A DNA stretch of 64,000 nt, from the NCBI RefSeq assembly GCF_037892195.1, contig NZ_JATACI010000002.1:2294001-2358000 (forward strand), read 5' to 3'. Below the pieces are notes generated by a model that was not told where the DNA came from, searched no databases, and was given only the letters and a program-made list of their open reading frames with translations. This DNA is from Yoonia sp. GPGPB17. GTDB taxonomy: Bacteria > Pseudomonadota > Alphaproteobacteria > Rhodobacterales > Rhodobacteraceae. This document shows positions 45,933 through 55,149 of this stretch, in pieces (the stretch's first letter is position 1; each line of letters opens with the position of its first letter). A program made the position numbers and the translations under genes.

Positions 45933-47304
45933 GTGTCAATTTTACTTACGCTCATAGCCCCGCTTGGGCTGTTAATCTGGATTGTCTATCGCGGCTGGCC
46001 GGTTCTTTTGGCAGCGCCAGCTATGGCACTTCTTGCTGCGGGTATGGCCGCTGACCCGCTGTTTGCGACGCTAACACAACGCTTTATGCCCGCGGCGGGG
46101 GGATTTGTGGTCTCCTTCCTGCCCTTGTTCCTATTGGGGGCCGTCTTTGGCAAACTGATGGAGGACACAGGAGCCGCCATGGCACTGGCCCGCGCCATTG
46201 TCGATCGTCTGGGAACCGGGCGCGCTATATCTGCGGTCGTCTTGTCTTGTGCCGCGCTGACCTATGGCGGGGTATCGCTGTTTGTGGTGGCGTTCGCCGT
46301 CTACCCTTTGGCAACCGCGCTGTTTTCCGCGGCGGGCATCGCGCATCGACTGATCCCTGCAGCAATCGCGCTGGGTGCTTTTACCTTCACGATGAGCGCG
46401 CTGCCCGGATCGCCCGCAATCCAGAACGCGATACCGATGCCCTACTTTGGCACAACGGTCTTTGCCGCCCCCGGATTGGGGCTGATAGCCGGAGCCATCA
46501 TGCTTGTGGGAGGATTGACCTATCTTGGACACAAGGCACGGGTGGTTAACCCTGATTTGGCGGCACAGTTGGCCGATGGCAGCGTGGCGCATGACCCGCC
46601 CTTGCCCCCACTGTGGTGCGCTACTTTACCCATCCTTACGGTCTTTGTGGCAAACTGGTGTCTGGCTCAGATCGTGTTGCCCCGGCTGGATCTGGGTTAT
46701 CTGGCGTCATCTGAATGGGGCGATGCAACGCCTTCGCAGGTGATCGGGCTATGGGCATTAATTGGTGCGCTGACTGGCGCCATTGTGGTGTTATTGGTTT
46801 TCACTTGGACCCGTCTGGACCAACCACGCGAGACCCTAAACCAAGGGGCGCAAGCCGCGCTTTTACCACTATTCAACACGGCGGCCCTTGTTGGATTTGG
46901 GGCGGTTGTGGCGGGCTTACCAGCCTTTGGCATCGTTACGGACCTGACGGCGGATATGGCTGGCAGTATGCTCACAGGGTTGGCAGTACAGGCGAGCCTT
47001 TTGGCTGGGTTGACGGGATCTGCCTCGGGCGGGATGTCGATCGCCTTGGATACCTTGGGACCCCGCTATCTAGAGGCCGCATTGGCAGAAGGTGTGGATC
47101 CCGCAGCACTACACCGGATTGTTGCGCTTGCGACGGGCGGGTTGGACGCATTGCCGCATAACGGTGCCGTCGTCACGCTGCTTGGCATTGTTAAGCCTGA
47201 CCCACAAAGAGGCGTATGGCCCGATCTTTATGGTCGCCGTGGTCATCCCAATCATCGCTTTGCTCGCGGCGCTGTTCCTATCACAATGGATCGGGGTATT
47301 TTAG
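45933..47304 (+). pseudogene. GntP-family permease, interrupted by one frameshift
   Basis: Segment one (45933-~47192) covers most helices of a GntP/Gnt-type proton symporter with SALPGSPAIQNAIPMPYFGT (~152-171) and GLDALPHNGAVVTLLGI. The frame breaks at GTTAAGC (47190-47196); the next frame continues LTHKEAYGPIFMVAVVIPII and ends at TAG 47304. GTT-GGC in place of GTTAAGC restores a ~457-aa protein. GTG start 45933. Substrate probably a gluconate or hydroxy acid. Without correction the protein loses its last helix. Confidence 0.8.
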
Positions 47305-47322
47305 GGCCAGAGCCCCAAGACA

Positions 47323-48162
47323 TCACTTGGAAAACAGGACCGGCAGCTTGGCCTCGCTCAAAAGCCCCCGCGTGGCGGCGCCGATGACGAAATCATAGGC
47401 GCGCGAATGTCCAAAGGCCCCGGTGACCAGCATATCAGCACCGACCTCAAAGGCATCCTGCAAAAGAACATCGGGTATCTTTCCGCCATCCGGTTCGCGG
47501 TGCACAATTTCGACATTGGGGCCATGGCGAGCAAGAGCTGCGGCCAGATCATTGGCAGCATAGTCGGCCAGCGCATTACCGGGCGGCGCACCAACATGCA
47601 GGATGCGGATTTCAGCGGCGGGGCTGGCGACATCCAGCATGTCATGAACCGCGCGGGTCGCTTCGCGGGTTTCGCTCCACCCCAGCAGCACCTTTTCACC
47701 TAGCTTTTCAGCCGTGTAGTCACGCGGGATCATGAGCACTGGGCGACCGCATTCCTTAATGACCCGTTCTTGCAGGTTGTTAAGCAGCATGCGATCATCG
47801 TCATCGTCCTCTTGCGCCATGACAACAAGATCAGCCCCGCGCGCGGAAGCCACGATACTATCAGAGGAAAACCCGGTATCGCTGCTGACTTTGCGCCATT
47901 CGCTCGGGAACTCTTCATGGATTGTTCGCGCATCAAAGATCGTCTTGACCTCATTTGCATGTGCCTTCTGGCTGGCCACCAGGCGTTCAAAGTTCACGTC
48001 AGGGATATGCATCGCGATACTAGGGTAGACCATCAGCGATTCCGCGACATAAAGCCCGATAACATGGGCATTGTCGCGCCGCGCCAGAACCGTCGCGGCA
48101 CGCAGTAGATCGTCGGCTGATGCGGTGTTGGTCAGGCAGACAAGAATGGTACGCAGTGACAT
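47323..48162 (-). CDS. Universal stress protein, two-domain type
   Basis: This 279-aa UspA tandem has a start RTILVCLTNTASADDLLRAA, ADLVVMAQEDDDD in the first domain and the ATP-loop-like LVTGAFGHSRAYDFVIGAAT (~245-264) in the second. It is 53 nt downstream of hsp20 on the same strand, so both are probably transcribed from the promoter with the FNR-type box at 48768. Second two-domain Usp of the window. Confidence 0.88.
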   Translation of the reverse strand: MSLRTILVCLTNTASADDLLRAATVLARRDNAHVIGLYVAESLMVYPSIAMHIPDVNFERLVASQKAHANEVKTIFDARTIHEEFPSEWRKVSSDTGFSSDSIVASARGADLVVMAQEDDDDDRMLLNNLQERVIKECGRPVLMIPRDYTAEKLGEKVLLGWSETREATRAVHDMLDVASPAAEIRILHVGAPPGNALADYAANDLAAALARHGPNVEIVHREPDGGKIPDVLLQDAFEVGADMLVTGAFGHSRAYDFVIGAATRGLLSEAKLPVLFSK

Positions 48163-48215
48163 AAGACTTCCTTTAACTCAGTGTGCCGCACCCGGACAGA
48201 CCGGGTACCGCCGTC

Positions 48216-48701
48216 CTATTTAGTCTTGATCTCGATCTTGCGAGTGGCGGCTTTTGCTTCTGCCGGTTTGGGAATGGACAAGCGCAACACGCCGTCTGAG
48301 AAATGCCCTTCAATGGCATCTTCCGCAGGCGTGAACCTCAGCGGGATCTGCCGACAGAAGCTACCATAGCTGCGTTCATGCATATGATAGTTTTTGTTCT
48401 CTTCGACGCGCTCATCAGATTTTTCGCCTTTGATCACCAGCACATCACCATTGAGCGAAACATCGATATCCTCTGAACTGACGCCGGGGATTTCCGCGGT
48501 AATTTCGACAGCCTCGGCCGTTTCAGCCACATCGACAGCGGGGTTCAGCCCTGTACCAAACGCGCCGAATGATCCCTGACCCGCAAGCGGCGGATAGCCG
48601 CGAAACCGATCAAGCAGTCGCTCCATCTCGTGTTGAAGTTGCTCAAAAAAGGGTTGCGGCTCGTGGCCTTTGGGCCGGGTTGGGGGGAGGTTTGTTTGCA
48701 T
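48216..48701 (-). CDS. Small heat shock protein, Hsp20/alpha-crystallin family
   Basis: This 161-aa cytosolic holdase starts with ~45 disordered residues, then the crystallin domain NPAVDVAETAEAVEITAEIPGV ... LVIKGEK ... SYGSFCRQIPLRF (~52-140), with the late GVLRLSIPK strand. ATG 48701 follows AAAAGGAG. The FNR-type box centred 73 nt upstream and the downstream universal stress gene point to hypoxia-linked control, as in the Mycobacterium dormancy regulon (analogy). Confidence 0.92.
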   Translation of the reverse strand: MQTNLPPTRPKGHEPQPFFEQLQHEMERLLDRFRGYPPLAGQGSFGAFGTGLNPAVDVAETAEAVEITAEIPGVSSEDIDVSLNGDVLVIKGEKSDERVEENKNYHMHERSYGSFCRQIPLRFTPAEDAIEGHFSDGVLRLSIPKPAEAKAATRKIEIKTK

Positions 48702-48767
48702 ATCAATTCTCCTTTTGGCAACGCCAGATGCGTCAGGAGATTTTAGCCCAGAGCCAGGCGGGCGGCT

Positions 48768-48781
48768 TTGATATTGCTCAA
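48768..48781. promoter_or_regulatory. FNR-type box between hsp20-usp and the bactofilin-like gene
   Basis: TTGAT-ATTG-CTCAA matches 9 of 10 specified positions. Centre 73.5 nt from the hsp20 start and 70.5 nt from the divergent start at 48845, so one site can serve both. Confidence 0.6.
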
Positions 48782-48844
48782 TCGGGCCAGCGCCGGGCTG
48801 CACTACCAAGGGCCAGAAAATCCGATTTTGTAAGGAGACGATCC

Positions 48845-50036
48845 ATGCGACATTTTCTGATTTCGATATTAACGATCCTCACGCTGTCATCTGGTCCAAC
48901 TGCGGCGGATCAGGTTAGCCGCACCCATGGCGGAGACACCTATCTGGCGGGCGACACAGTGACCCAAACGCTGTCGGCCACTGGTGACGTGTTTGCCGCT
49001 GGCAGCGTTGTCAGCACCACCGGCACGACAAGCGGCGACACCCATGCCGCTGCGGCTATGACGTCGATGTCAGCACACAGACAGGTGGTGATGTGTATGC
49101 AGCAGGCAGTTCGGTCACGATTGACGCTCCGGTGGGCGAAGACGTAACCGCCGCCGGTTTCAGTGTGCGCAGCACGGCTGATGCGATTGTCAGCGGCAAT
49201 CTGCGGTTCTTTGGTCGCTCGTTAATCATTGACGGCCCGATCAATGGCGCTGTCTCGGCCTTTGGCGGCTCGGTGCATCTGAATGCACCGGTGTCTGGCG
49301 ATGCCTGGATCGCCGCTAAACAGATGACATTCGGGCCAAATGCCAGCATCGCTTAAGCAACCTGACACTGACCGCTCCCGACGACCAATCCGTCCCGGCC
49401 CGTGTCATCCCGGCAGAGCGGATCACCCTCGAAGACTGGAACACCCGTGAGATGTACCGCGAATTTGATCGCAGTTGGGACATGGTCGACATGCCGATGT
49501 TGCCGGTTTGGCTGTCACTTTTCTCGGCCTTCGTGATTTCGACGATCTTTCTGCTGCTTCTTGCCGCGGTGTTCCTGACACTGGTCCCGAACCGTGTGGA
49601 AAAGATGCGCCGCCGGGTGACCCGCCAGCCGTTGCAGACCTTTCTGTTGGGGGTGATCGGACTGTCGGCACTGTTTGGCATGGTGCCGGTGACGGGGCTG
49701 ACCATCATCGGCATTCCCTTTGTCCCCTTCGCCTTACTGCTGATTATCGTGGCATGGACACTGGGCTATTTGCTTGCAGCATACGGTGTAGCACGGCGGA
49801 TACTGCTGGCCTTTGATGGCAATGAAGACCCGTCCTTACTGATGAAACTGGCGACGATCCTTGTGGCTATCTGCGTCGTTGCGATCCTTAACTTCATTTC
49901 CTTTGTGGGCTGGGTTGTGAACTATACGCTGGTTTTGCTGGGCGTGGGTGCGATGACGGCCGGTCTGCTATCGCTATGGATCACGGATCCCGATCCGGCG
50001 GTTGAGTTGGATATGCAAACGCCGATTGATGACTGA
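48845..50036 (+). pseudogene. Bactofilin-like polymer-forming membrane protein, two frameshifts
   Basis: Three reading-frame segments belong together: signal peptide and beta-helix-like repeats (48845-~49050), more repeats such as GEDVTAAGFSVRST and GAVSAFGGSVHLNAPVSGD (~49055-49350), then four transmembrane helices (~49360-50036; LPVWLSLFSAFVIS; GLTIIGIPFVPFALLL). Breaks occur at GCTGCGGC (~49050) and GCTTAAGC (49351-49358); GCT-GGC at both restores AAGYDV and IAGNLTL and a ~397-aa protein. Probably an envelope scaffold; divergent from hsp20 across an FNR-type box. Confidence 0.75.
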
Positions 50037-50141
50037 CGGATTTGGGACCAGGTGGATCGCTATGCCCGGACCCTCAGCGTTGCCTAGGTCAATGAACAGG
50101 TCACGACACCGATGGCTAGCGTGATACCTGTCTAATCTGAC

Positions 50142-50182
50142 AAAAAACCACCGAGGCGTTGCAGTAAAAACAACGGCCTCGG
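50142..50182 (-). terminator. Rho-independent terminator of the Crp/Fnr gene
   Basis: The stem CCGAGGC / GCCTCGG (50151-50157 and 50176-50182) is followed on the minus strand by TGGTTTTTTG. It lies just past the Crp/Fnr stop at 50204. Confidence 0.75.
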
Positions 50183-50203
50183 CAAGTTAGGGGGTGAACG
50201 GAA

Positions 50204-50878
50204 CTAGTTGTTGTCGTCACCTTGCGCAATGCAGCGCAATGCGGTCGGTTTGAGGATGATCACGGTGTTGACGTGATCAATGGCGATGATCTGGGACTTG
50301 CGTAACTGGGTGAAGGTGCGGCTGACCGTTTCGGTCGTCAGCCCCAGAAAATCAGCGATGTCAGCACGGGTCATGGGCAGCGTGACCTGATCGAACTCAC
50401 CCAGTGGTTCGCCGACGCGCGCGGTGAGCACCAGTAGGAATGAGGCCAGTTTTTCAACGGATGACTTGCGCCCGAGCATCATAAAATGATCCTGCATCGC
50501 GCTGATTTCGCGCAAAGCGGCGCGCAAGAGGCGCTGATGCAATTCATGGTCACCCTTGGGCGATTCCAGTTGGCTGCGCTGATGGACAATCAACGTCGCC
50601 TCGACCAGCGCATCACAATCCGTATGGTAAAGCCCATCACTGGGAAAGCCTACCGTATCCCCCGGATACCCAAAGGCTATCACTTGGCGGCGGCCGTCTT
50701 CCATCATACGGGTCAGACGCAAAACGCCGCTAGCAACCTCATAGATGCGATCAGCGGAATCGCCCTCTAAAAAAAGGTGCTTGCCCGGCCTGATCTTGAT
50801 TGTCCTGTTGCGGACAATCGAAGGGCGCGTTGGTTTCGCATGAAGGTCGTCATCTTGCCCTGGGTCGGTGACATACAT
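50204..50878 (-). CDS. Crp/Fnr-family regulator, FixK-like (no Fe-S cysteines)
   Basis: This 224-aa regulator has a cyclic-nucleotide-binding-like beta roll (IRPGKHLFLEGDSADRIYEVASGVLRL, ~28-54) and a C-terminal HTH with TRADIADFLGLTTETVSRTFTQL (~169-191). ETVSR is the FNR-type recognition-helix pattern that reads TTGAT. The N-terminal Cys triad of oxygen-sensing FNR is absent; only scattered Cys (~88, ~217) occur, so this is FixK-like and depends on expression or another signal. ATG 50878 after AAAGGAAG. Divergent from a response regulator across FNR-type boxes, which suggests autoregulation. Confidence 0.9.
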   Translation of the reverse strand: MYVTDPGQDDDLHAKPTRPSIVRNRTIKIRPGKHLFLEGDSADRIYEVASGVLRLTRMMEDGRRQVIAFGYPGDTVGFPSDGLYHTDCDALVEATLIVHQRSQLESPKGDHELHQRLLRAALREISAMQDHFMMLGRKSSVEKLASFLLVLTARVGEPLGEFDQVTLPMTRADIADFLGLTTETVSRTFTQLRKSQIIAIDHVNTVIILKPTALRCIAQGDDNN

Positions 50879-50948
50879 TGCAGCTTCCTTTCATGGCGTT
50901 CAAAAGAAGCTGTGGTTTGGTTGTATCGCGCGCACTGGCCCGACGGTA

Positions 50949-50972
50949 TCGATTTGTATCAATTTGTATCAA
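50949..50972. promoter_or_regulatory. Tandem FNR-type boxes between crp/fnr and response regulator genes
   Basis: TCGAT-TTGT-ATCAA (50949-50962; 9 of 10) overlaps TCAAT-TTGT-ATCAA (50959-50972; 8 of 10) with 10-bp phasing, one helical turn. The first centre is 77.5 nt from the crp/fnr start and 60.5 nt from the response regulator start at 51016. A likely autoregulatory site. Confidence 0.55.
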
Positions 50973-51015
50973 AATCGGAAATCGGTTAGGATTGGAATGA
51001 TCGAACCCTTAGGTA

Positions 51016-51813
51016 ATGTCCGTGAAAACGGGACTGGGGCGCCTCATGAAAAACGCTGTTATTCTGGTCGTTGACGACGACCCCAAGATACGAAACCTGC
51101 TGCGCCGCTGCTTTGAGGGTGAAGGCGCAACCGTGCTTGAAGCCAGCGACAAAAAAACAACTTTGGCCGCAATCACTTCGAGCTCATTTGATCTGATGAC
51201 GCTTGATCTCAGTCTTGGCGCAGATGATGGGTTGAACGTCGCCCAGGCGATCCGCAAAATATCAGCTGTCCCTATCATTATGGTCACGGCCAAAGACGAT
51301 GTCATCGATCGGGTTGTCGGGCTCGAAATCGGAGCAGATGACTACATCACCAAGCCGTTCCATCTGCGTGAAGTTGTCGCGCGTGTCAAAACCGTCTTAC
51401 GCCGCGTGCGTGGCGAGGTGCATCCCACATCTACCCCCAAAAGCAACTGCTGGGAATTTGACGAGATGCGGGCCGTTCCGGATGAGTTGATACTTGCGGA
51501 TCGGGAAGGACACCTTATCGATCTGACCAGTGGCGAGTTTAAGCTGCTTGAGGTGTTTCTCAAACGCCCCAAGCGGGTTCTATCGCGTGAACAATTGATG
51601 GATTTGACCGGCGGACATAGCTATGCACCAATGGACCGGACCATTGACAACCAAATCGCCCGGTTACGCAAAAAGATCGAGCGCAACCCCGCGCGCCCGC
51701 GCGTGATTTCGACCATACGCGGGATTGGCTACTCCTTCACCTGTGATGTCAGATCCTGCGACGCCCCGGTGGTTTCAAAGAGTGCAGACAGCGCCTTGGC
51801 CAGATCAGACTGA
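51016..51813 (+). CDS. OmpR/PhoB-family response regulator
   Basis: This 265-aa regulator has a receiver domain (VILVVDDDPKIRN; phosphoacceptor Asp64 in LMTLDLSLG; Thr in VTAKDD; Lys in ITKPF) and a winged-helix output domain (LTSGEFKLLEVFLKRPKRVLSREQL ... IDNQIARLRKKIE ... IRGIGYSF). The start may be 51016 or 51046. The last ~28 residues are read from DNA that also encodes, on the other strand, the C-terminus of the histidine kinase at 51729 (85-nt tail-to-tail overlap). Likely cognate partner of that kinase. Confidence 0.92.
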   Translation: MSVKTGLGRLMKNAVILVVDDDPKIRNLLRRCFEGEGATVLEASDKKTTLAAITSSSFDLMTLDLSLGADDGLNVAQAIRKISAVPIIMVTAKDDVIDRVVGLEIGADDYITKPFHLREVVARVKTVLRRVRGEVHPTSTPKSNCWEFDEMRAVPDELILADREGHLIDLTSGEFKLLEVFLKRPKRVLSREQLMDLTGGHSYAPMDRTIDNQIARLRKKIERNPARPRVISTIRGIGYSFTCDVRSCDAPVVSKSADSALARSD

Positions 51814-53294
51814 CGGTAGGGTTTGCGCAAGATCTGATGTTGGATGTCGTCGGTTTGACGGCGCAGGATATCCTCCGCATAGCCCGAGGTCAGCAAGATG
51901 CGCATCGTCGGGTATGTTGCGACAACATGCCGGGCCAGCGCCAGCCCGTCCAGTTCGCCCGGCATCACAAGATCCGTGAACACGGCATCAATCCCTTGTT
52001 CCTGACGCAATATCTCGGCCGCGACATCACCTGATGCGGCCTCGCGCACTTGATATCCCATATCTCTAAGCCGTGCAGTGGTCAGTTTGCGCACATGTGG
52101 ATTGTCTTCGACTACCAGCAGTGTCTGGCCCTGCGCCTTGTGGTGCGCAGGGGTTTCAAAGGGTTTGTGGTCCGCGTTGGTTGGCCCGTCAATAATCGGG
52201 AAGTAAAGCGCGATTGTCGTGCCGTGTCCGACCTCACTGTAAATCGTGACGTGCCCGCCACACTGGCGCACAAAGCCATAGACCATGGCCAACCCAAGGC
52301 CGCTGCCTTTGCCGACCGGCTTTGTGGTAAAATAGGGTTCGAACACTTGTTGCTGGGTGTCTGGCCCCATGCCCCGCCCGGTATCGGTGACAGAAATGCG
52401 CACATAGTCGCCCTCGGTCACGTGAAGCTCTTGCGCAATGTAGGTGTCATCGATGCTGACCATCTCGCTACGCACAATCAGCTTGCCCCCATCGGGCATC
52501 GCATCCCGCGCATTGAGGGCAATGTTGATCAACGCCGATTGCAATTGTGTGGTGTCCGCCAGCACCACCGGGAGCGGGTCCATGAGTTCAAAAGTGATAT
52601 CATACTTCGGGTCAAAGGTGCGTTTGATCAGGGTCATCGCCGCATCGCAGGCGGCGTTCACATCAACCGGGTCGCTGTGGATGCCCGACTTGCGTGCAAA
52701 GGCACCCAGCCCTTCCGTCAATTCTGAACCCAGTGCAGCAGCCTCGAGCGCGTCGGCCACCATTGCCTGATCTTCTCGGCCGCTCAATCGCGCCTGCAAC
52801 AGTTCCAGATTGCCGATAATAACAGTCAGGATGTTGCTAAAATCATGGCTAATCCCGCCAGTCATCTGCCCAATGGCATCAACCCGTGCCGACCGCGCTA
52901 GGGCATCTTCAGCGGCGAAGCGCTCGGTAAGGTCCTGCAAAACTGCAACGAATTGCGTTTCCCCATCATGTTCGGCTTTGCCGACTGACAAATGTAGTGG
53001 AAAGGCGCTTCCATTCCAGCGCAGCCCTTCGACGACGCGCCCGTGTCCAATGATCCGTGCCTTTCCGGTCTCAAGGTAATTTTGCATGAAACCGTCATGG
53101 CGATCTGCCAGCGACAGGGGCATCAGCATATTCACGCTCTGTCCGATCAGCGTGGCTGGGTCATGGCCGAAAAGCTTGCCGACAGCGGGGTTGGCCCGCG
53201 TGATTATCCCGCGCGCGTCACTGATCAGTACCGCATCGGGTATCGCGTCCAATAGCGCATACAACAAAAGTGCGTCGCGTTCATGATCAATCAT
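51729..53294 (-). CDS. PAS-histidine kinase with receiver domain, FixL-like haem PAS
   Basis: This 521-aa hybrid sensor has no membrane segment. The N-terminal PAS (~12-125) keeps the FixL haem-pocket pattern: RHDGFMQNY with proximal-ligand His66 (FixL H200), ARIIGHGR with Ile-Ile and Arg86 (FixL I215, R220), and FPLHLSVG. The kinase core has GGISHDFSN (His150), ALINIALNARDAM (N box), DTGRGMG and GSGLGLAM (G boxes), followed by a receiver with VVEDN and Asp441 in FTDLVMPG. I infer a cytosolic oxygen sensor. ATG 53294 follows GGAAGAG; an FNR-type box sits 60 nt upstream. Confidence 0.88.
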   Translation of the reverse strand: MIDHERDALLLYALLDAIPDAVLISDARGIITRANPAVGKLFGHDPATLIGQSVNMLMPLSLADRHDGFMQNYLETGKARIIGHGRVVEGLRWNGSAFPLHLSVGKAEHDGETQFVAVLQDLTERFAAEDALARSARVDAIGQMTGGISHDFSNILTVIIGNLELLQARLSGREDQAMVADALEAAALGSELTEGLGAFARKSGIHSDPVDVNAACDAAMTLIKRTFDPKYDITFELMDPLPVVLADTTQLQSALINIALNARDAMPDGGKLIVRSEMVSIDDTYIAQELHVTEGDYVRISVTDTGRGMGPDTQQQVFEPYFTTKPVGKGSGLGLAMVYGFVRQCGGHVTIYSEVGHGTTIALYFPIIDGPTNADHKPFETPAHHKAQGQTLLVVEDNPHVRKLTTARLRDMGYQVREAASGDVAAEILRQEQGIDAVFTDLVMPGELDGLALARHVVATYPTMRILLTSGYAEDILRRQTDDIQHQILRKPYRQSDLAKALSALFETTGASQDLTSQVKE

Positions 53295-53347
53295 TGCTCT
53301 TCCACTTCGCTGCCGCACTGTTCATCCCACGACTGTGCCGCTGATCA

Positions 53348-53361
53348 TTGAGAAAAATCAA
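53348..53361. promoter_or_regulatory. FNR-type box between the FixL-like kinase and host-attachment genes
   Basis: TTGAG-AAAA-ATCAA matches 9 of 10 specified positions. Its centre is 60.5 nt from the kinase start and 59.5 nt from the start at 53414, nearly symmetrical between the two divergent genes. Confidence 0.6.
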
Positions 53362-53413
53362 CTGCCGCCCGCCGCCAATCAATAGCTTGCTCAGAACACG
53401 AAGGAACAGAGCA

Positions 53414-53851
53414 ATGAAACCGATCAAGACCTGGATTGTATTGGCCGATGCCCAAACCATACGCATCGCTGCCAATGAAGGCCCCGGTAAGGGTATTTAC
53501 GGGGTTCCAAACGATGGCCTAGCAGCGCCCGCAGTGACAGAACTATCGGATGCGCCGGGCGTTATGAATGCCCCCGTCGGACCCAACCGTGGCGGGATCA
53601 ATGAGCCCGACCTCAAAGCTCAGGCCGCCGCCGCTTTTGCCGAAAGAATCGTCACGCATCTGGATCATGCCCTGCAGAGCGGTCAGTTTCAGCGCCTTGT
53701 CCTTTGTGCCGCACCCGCGATGCTGGGGATCTTGCGCCAAAGACTGACTGGCCCGCTGAAACATGCGTTGCGCGCGGATATCGCCAAAGACCTGACCCAT
53801 CTGCCGCTCAATGATCTGCCAGCGCATTTAAGCGATGTTATGGTGGTCTAA
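53414..53851 (+). CDS. Host-attachment-protein family (PF10116-like)
   Basis: This 145-aa protein has the family layout: KTWIVLADAQTIRIAANEG at the start, a central segment with FAERIVTHLDHALQSGQFQRLVLCAAPAMLGILR and the closing KDLTHLPLNDLPAHL. The family was named for attachment of Agrobacterium to plant cells but the fold is eRF1-like and the biochemical role is unclear. ATG 53414 follows AAGGAACAG; the FNR-type box at 53348 lies 60 nt upstream, suggesting hypoxic control. Confidence 0.85.
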   Translation: MKPIKTWIVLADAQTIRIAANEGPGKGIYGVPNDGLAAPAVTELSDAPGVMNAPVGPNRGGINEPDLKAQAAAAFAERIVTHLDHALQSGQFQRLVLCAAPAMLGILRQRLTGPLKHALRADIAKDLTHLPLNDLPAHLSDVMVV

Positions 53852-53855
53852 ATCT

Positions 53856-54571
53856 TTAAGGATGAAAAAGCCGCCCCACCGCAAAGGCCAAGGTCGCGGC
53901 CGCACCGCCGATCACCAGTGTCTCAGTCCCTGAGCGCAGCCAATGGGCAAGTGACCAGCGCGCCTTGATCGCGCCAATGCCAAAGAATGTGCAGGCAGCA
54001 ATGCCAATGGACCACGAAAACGCCGGATCAAGGCCAATCAGATAAGGCAGCAGGGGCAAGAGGCCCGCTGCCACGAAGGCTACAAAAATGACAACAGCGG
54101 CCCGCATCGGGCGTGCCTCGACCGTTGGCAACCCGTATTCTTCGGCCATCATCAGATTGACCCATTGCTCTTTGTTTTCGCTGATCATCGCAGTCGCATC
54201 TTTCAGCACCCGTCCACGCAGCCCCTTTCGAGCCAGAATCTGTTTCAGCTCGTCCAGTTCCCCTTGGCGGTTCTCGCGGATGTGGCGTTCTTCGACCTGT
54301 AACAATCTGCGTCGATCATCAGCCACAGCTTTGGTCCCGGAGTAATTGCCAGCCGCCATCGAAAACCCATCCGCCAACACATTGGCCAACCCTAAAGCCA
54401 CGACAACGCCCGCGGGCAAACCCGCACCCTGCACGCTTAAGCAACAATCGCAAAGGTCGTGACGGTCCCATCAATCCCGCCAAAGATCGCATCCCGCAAT
54501 CGCGTACTGTCAGTGTTTGCATCCAGTCGCGCGGCGATATCTTGCGGTGTATGCCCGTGTTCAAATGTCAT
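53856..54571 (-). pseudogene. VIT1/CCC1-family iron/manganese transporter, one frameshift
   Basis: Segment one (54571-~54437) has a soluble start and LRDAIFGGIDGTVTTFAIVA. Segment two (~54434-53856) continues GLANVLADGFSMAAGNYSGTKA, a cytosolic Glu-rich helical part (EERHIRENRQGELDELKQIL) and the last helices. The break is GCTTAAGC (54435-54442) where GCT-GGC restores IVAGVQGAG and a ~238-aa transporter. ATG 54571 follows AAGGAAAA. VIT proteins export Fe(II)/Mn(II) from the cytoplasm. A perfect FNR-type box lies 100 nt upstream. Confidence 0.82.
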
Positions 54572-54664
54572 CGGTTTTCCTTCGGTGCATGATCCTCTCG
54601 ACACGTTTACGCATCTTACGGGGCGGGGCATAATACAGTCCAACCTGCTGCCATTTGAGCGGCG

Positions 54665-54678
54665 TTGATACAGATCAA
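54665..54678. promoter_or_regulatory. FNR-type box (perfect) upstream of the phasin gene
   Basis: TTGAT-ACAG-ATCAA matches all 10 specified positions. Centre 64.5 nt from the phasin-like start and 100 nt from the divergent VIT start. Confidence 0.75.
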
Positions 54679-54735
54679 TCCTGTCTTTGCTACCCCGGAT
54701 AAAATCCAAAAATCGCTCAGATCAGGAGACAGACG

Positions 54736-55098
54736 ATGGCGAAATCAAAGGCGGACACCACGGCAAGCACTGACCCTGTCGCAATGGGTCAGGACTTGAT
54801 GAAGCAGATCGAAGATGCAGGACTTGGCCCGATGCGTTGGCTGGGTGCTGCGTGGTTTGAAAAAATGGCGGATATGAACGGCGAGGTGATCAGCTTTGTC
54901 GCTGACCGTATTCGCGAAGATGTCAAAACGCAGCATGCGTTGCTGCACTGCAAGACCACGGAAGAGGTGCAGAAAACGCAAGTCGCGTTTTTGGAAAAGG
55001 CCTATGCCCAATACACCGAAGAGACGGGAAAATTGCTGAAGATGAGCATGGATATGCTGCCAACCAGCAATGACGAAACCAAGAACACACCGGTCTAG
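54736..55098 (+). CDS. Phasin-family protein
   Basis: This 120-aa, largely helical amphipathic protein has WFEKMADMNGEVISFVADRIREDVKTQHALLHCKTTEEVQK (~36-76), as in Phasin_2 proteins that coat polyhydroxyalkanoate granules. No PHA synthase or depolymerase gene is in the window. ATG 54736 follows CAGGAGA. A perfect FNR-type box 64 nt upstream predicts induction at low oxygen, when PHA usually accumulates. Confidence 0.68.
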   Translation: MAKSKADTTASTDPVAMGQDLMKQIEDAGLGPMRWLGAAWFEKMADMNGEVISFVADRIREDVKTQHALLHCKTTEEVQKTQVAFLEKAYAQYTEETGKLLKMSMDMLPTSNDETKNTPV

Positions 55099-55149
55099 CA
55101 ACTTGGCTTGCCCCGGTTCATTCTGGGTCAAGCCCCTGCAGCAATCTCT

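Noticed and set aside
50892..50988. Short plus-strand frame (ATG at 50892) in the crp/fnr-response regulator gap
   Set aside because: Overlaps the FNR-type boxes and the crp/fnr ribosome-binding region; composition is non-coding.
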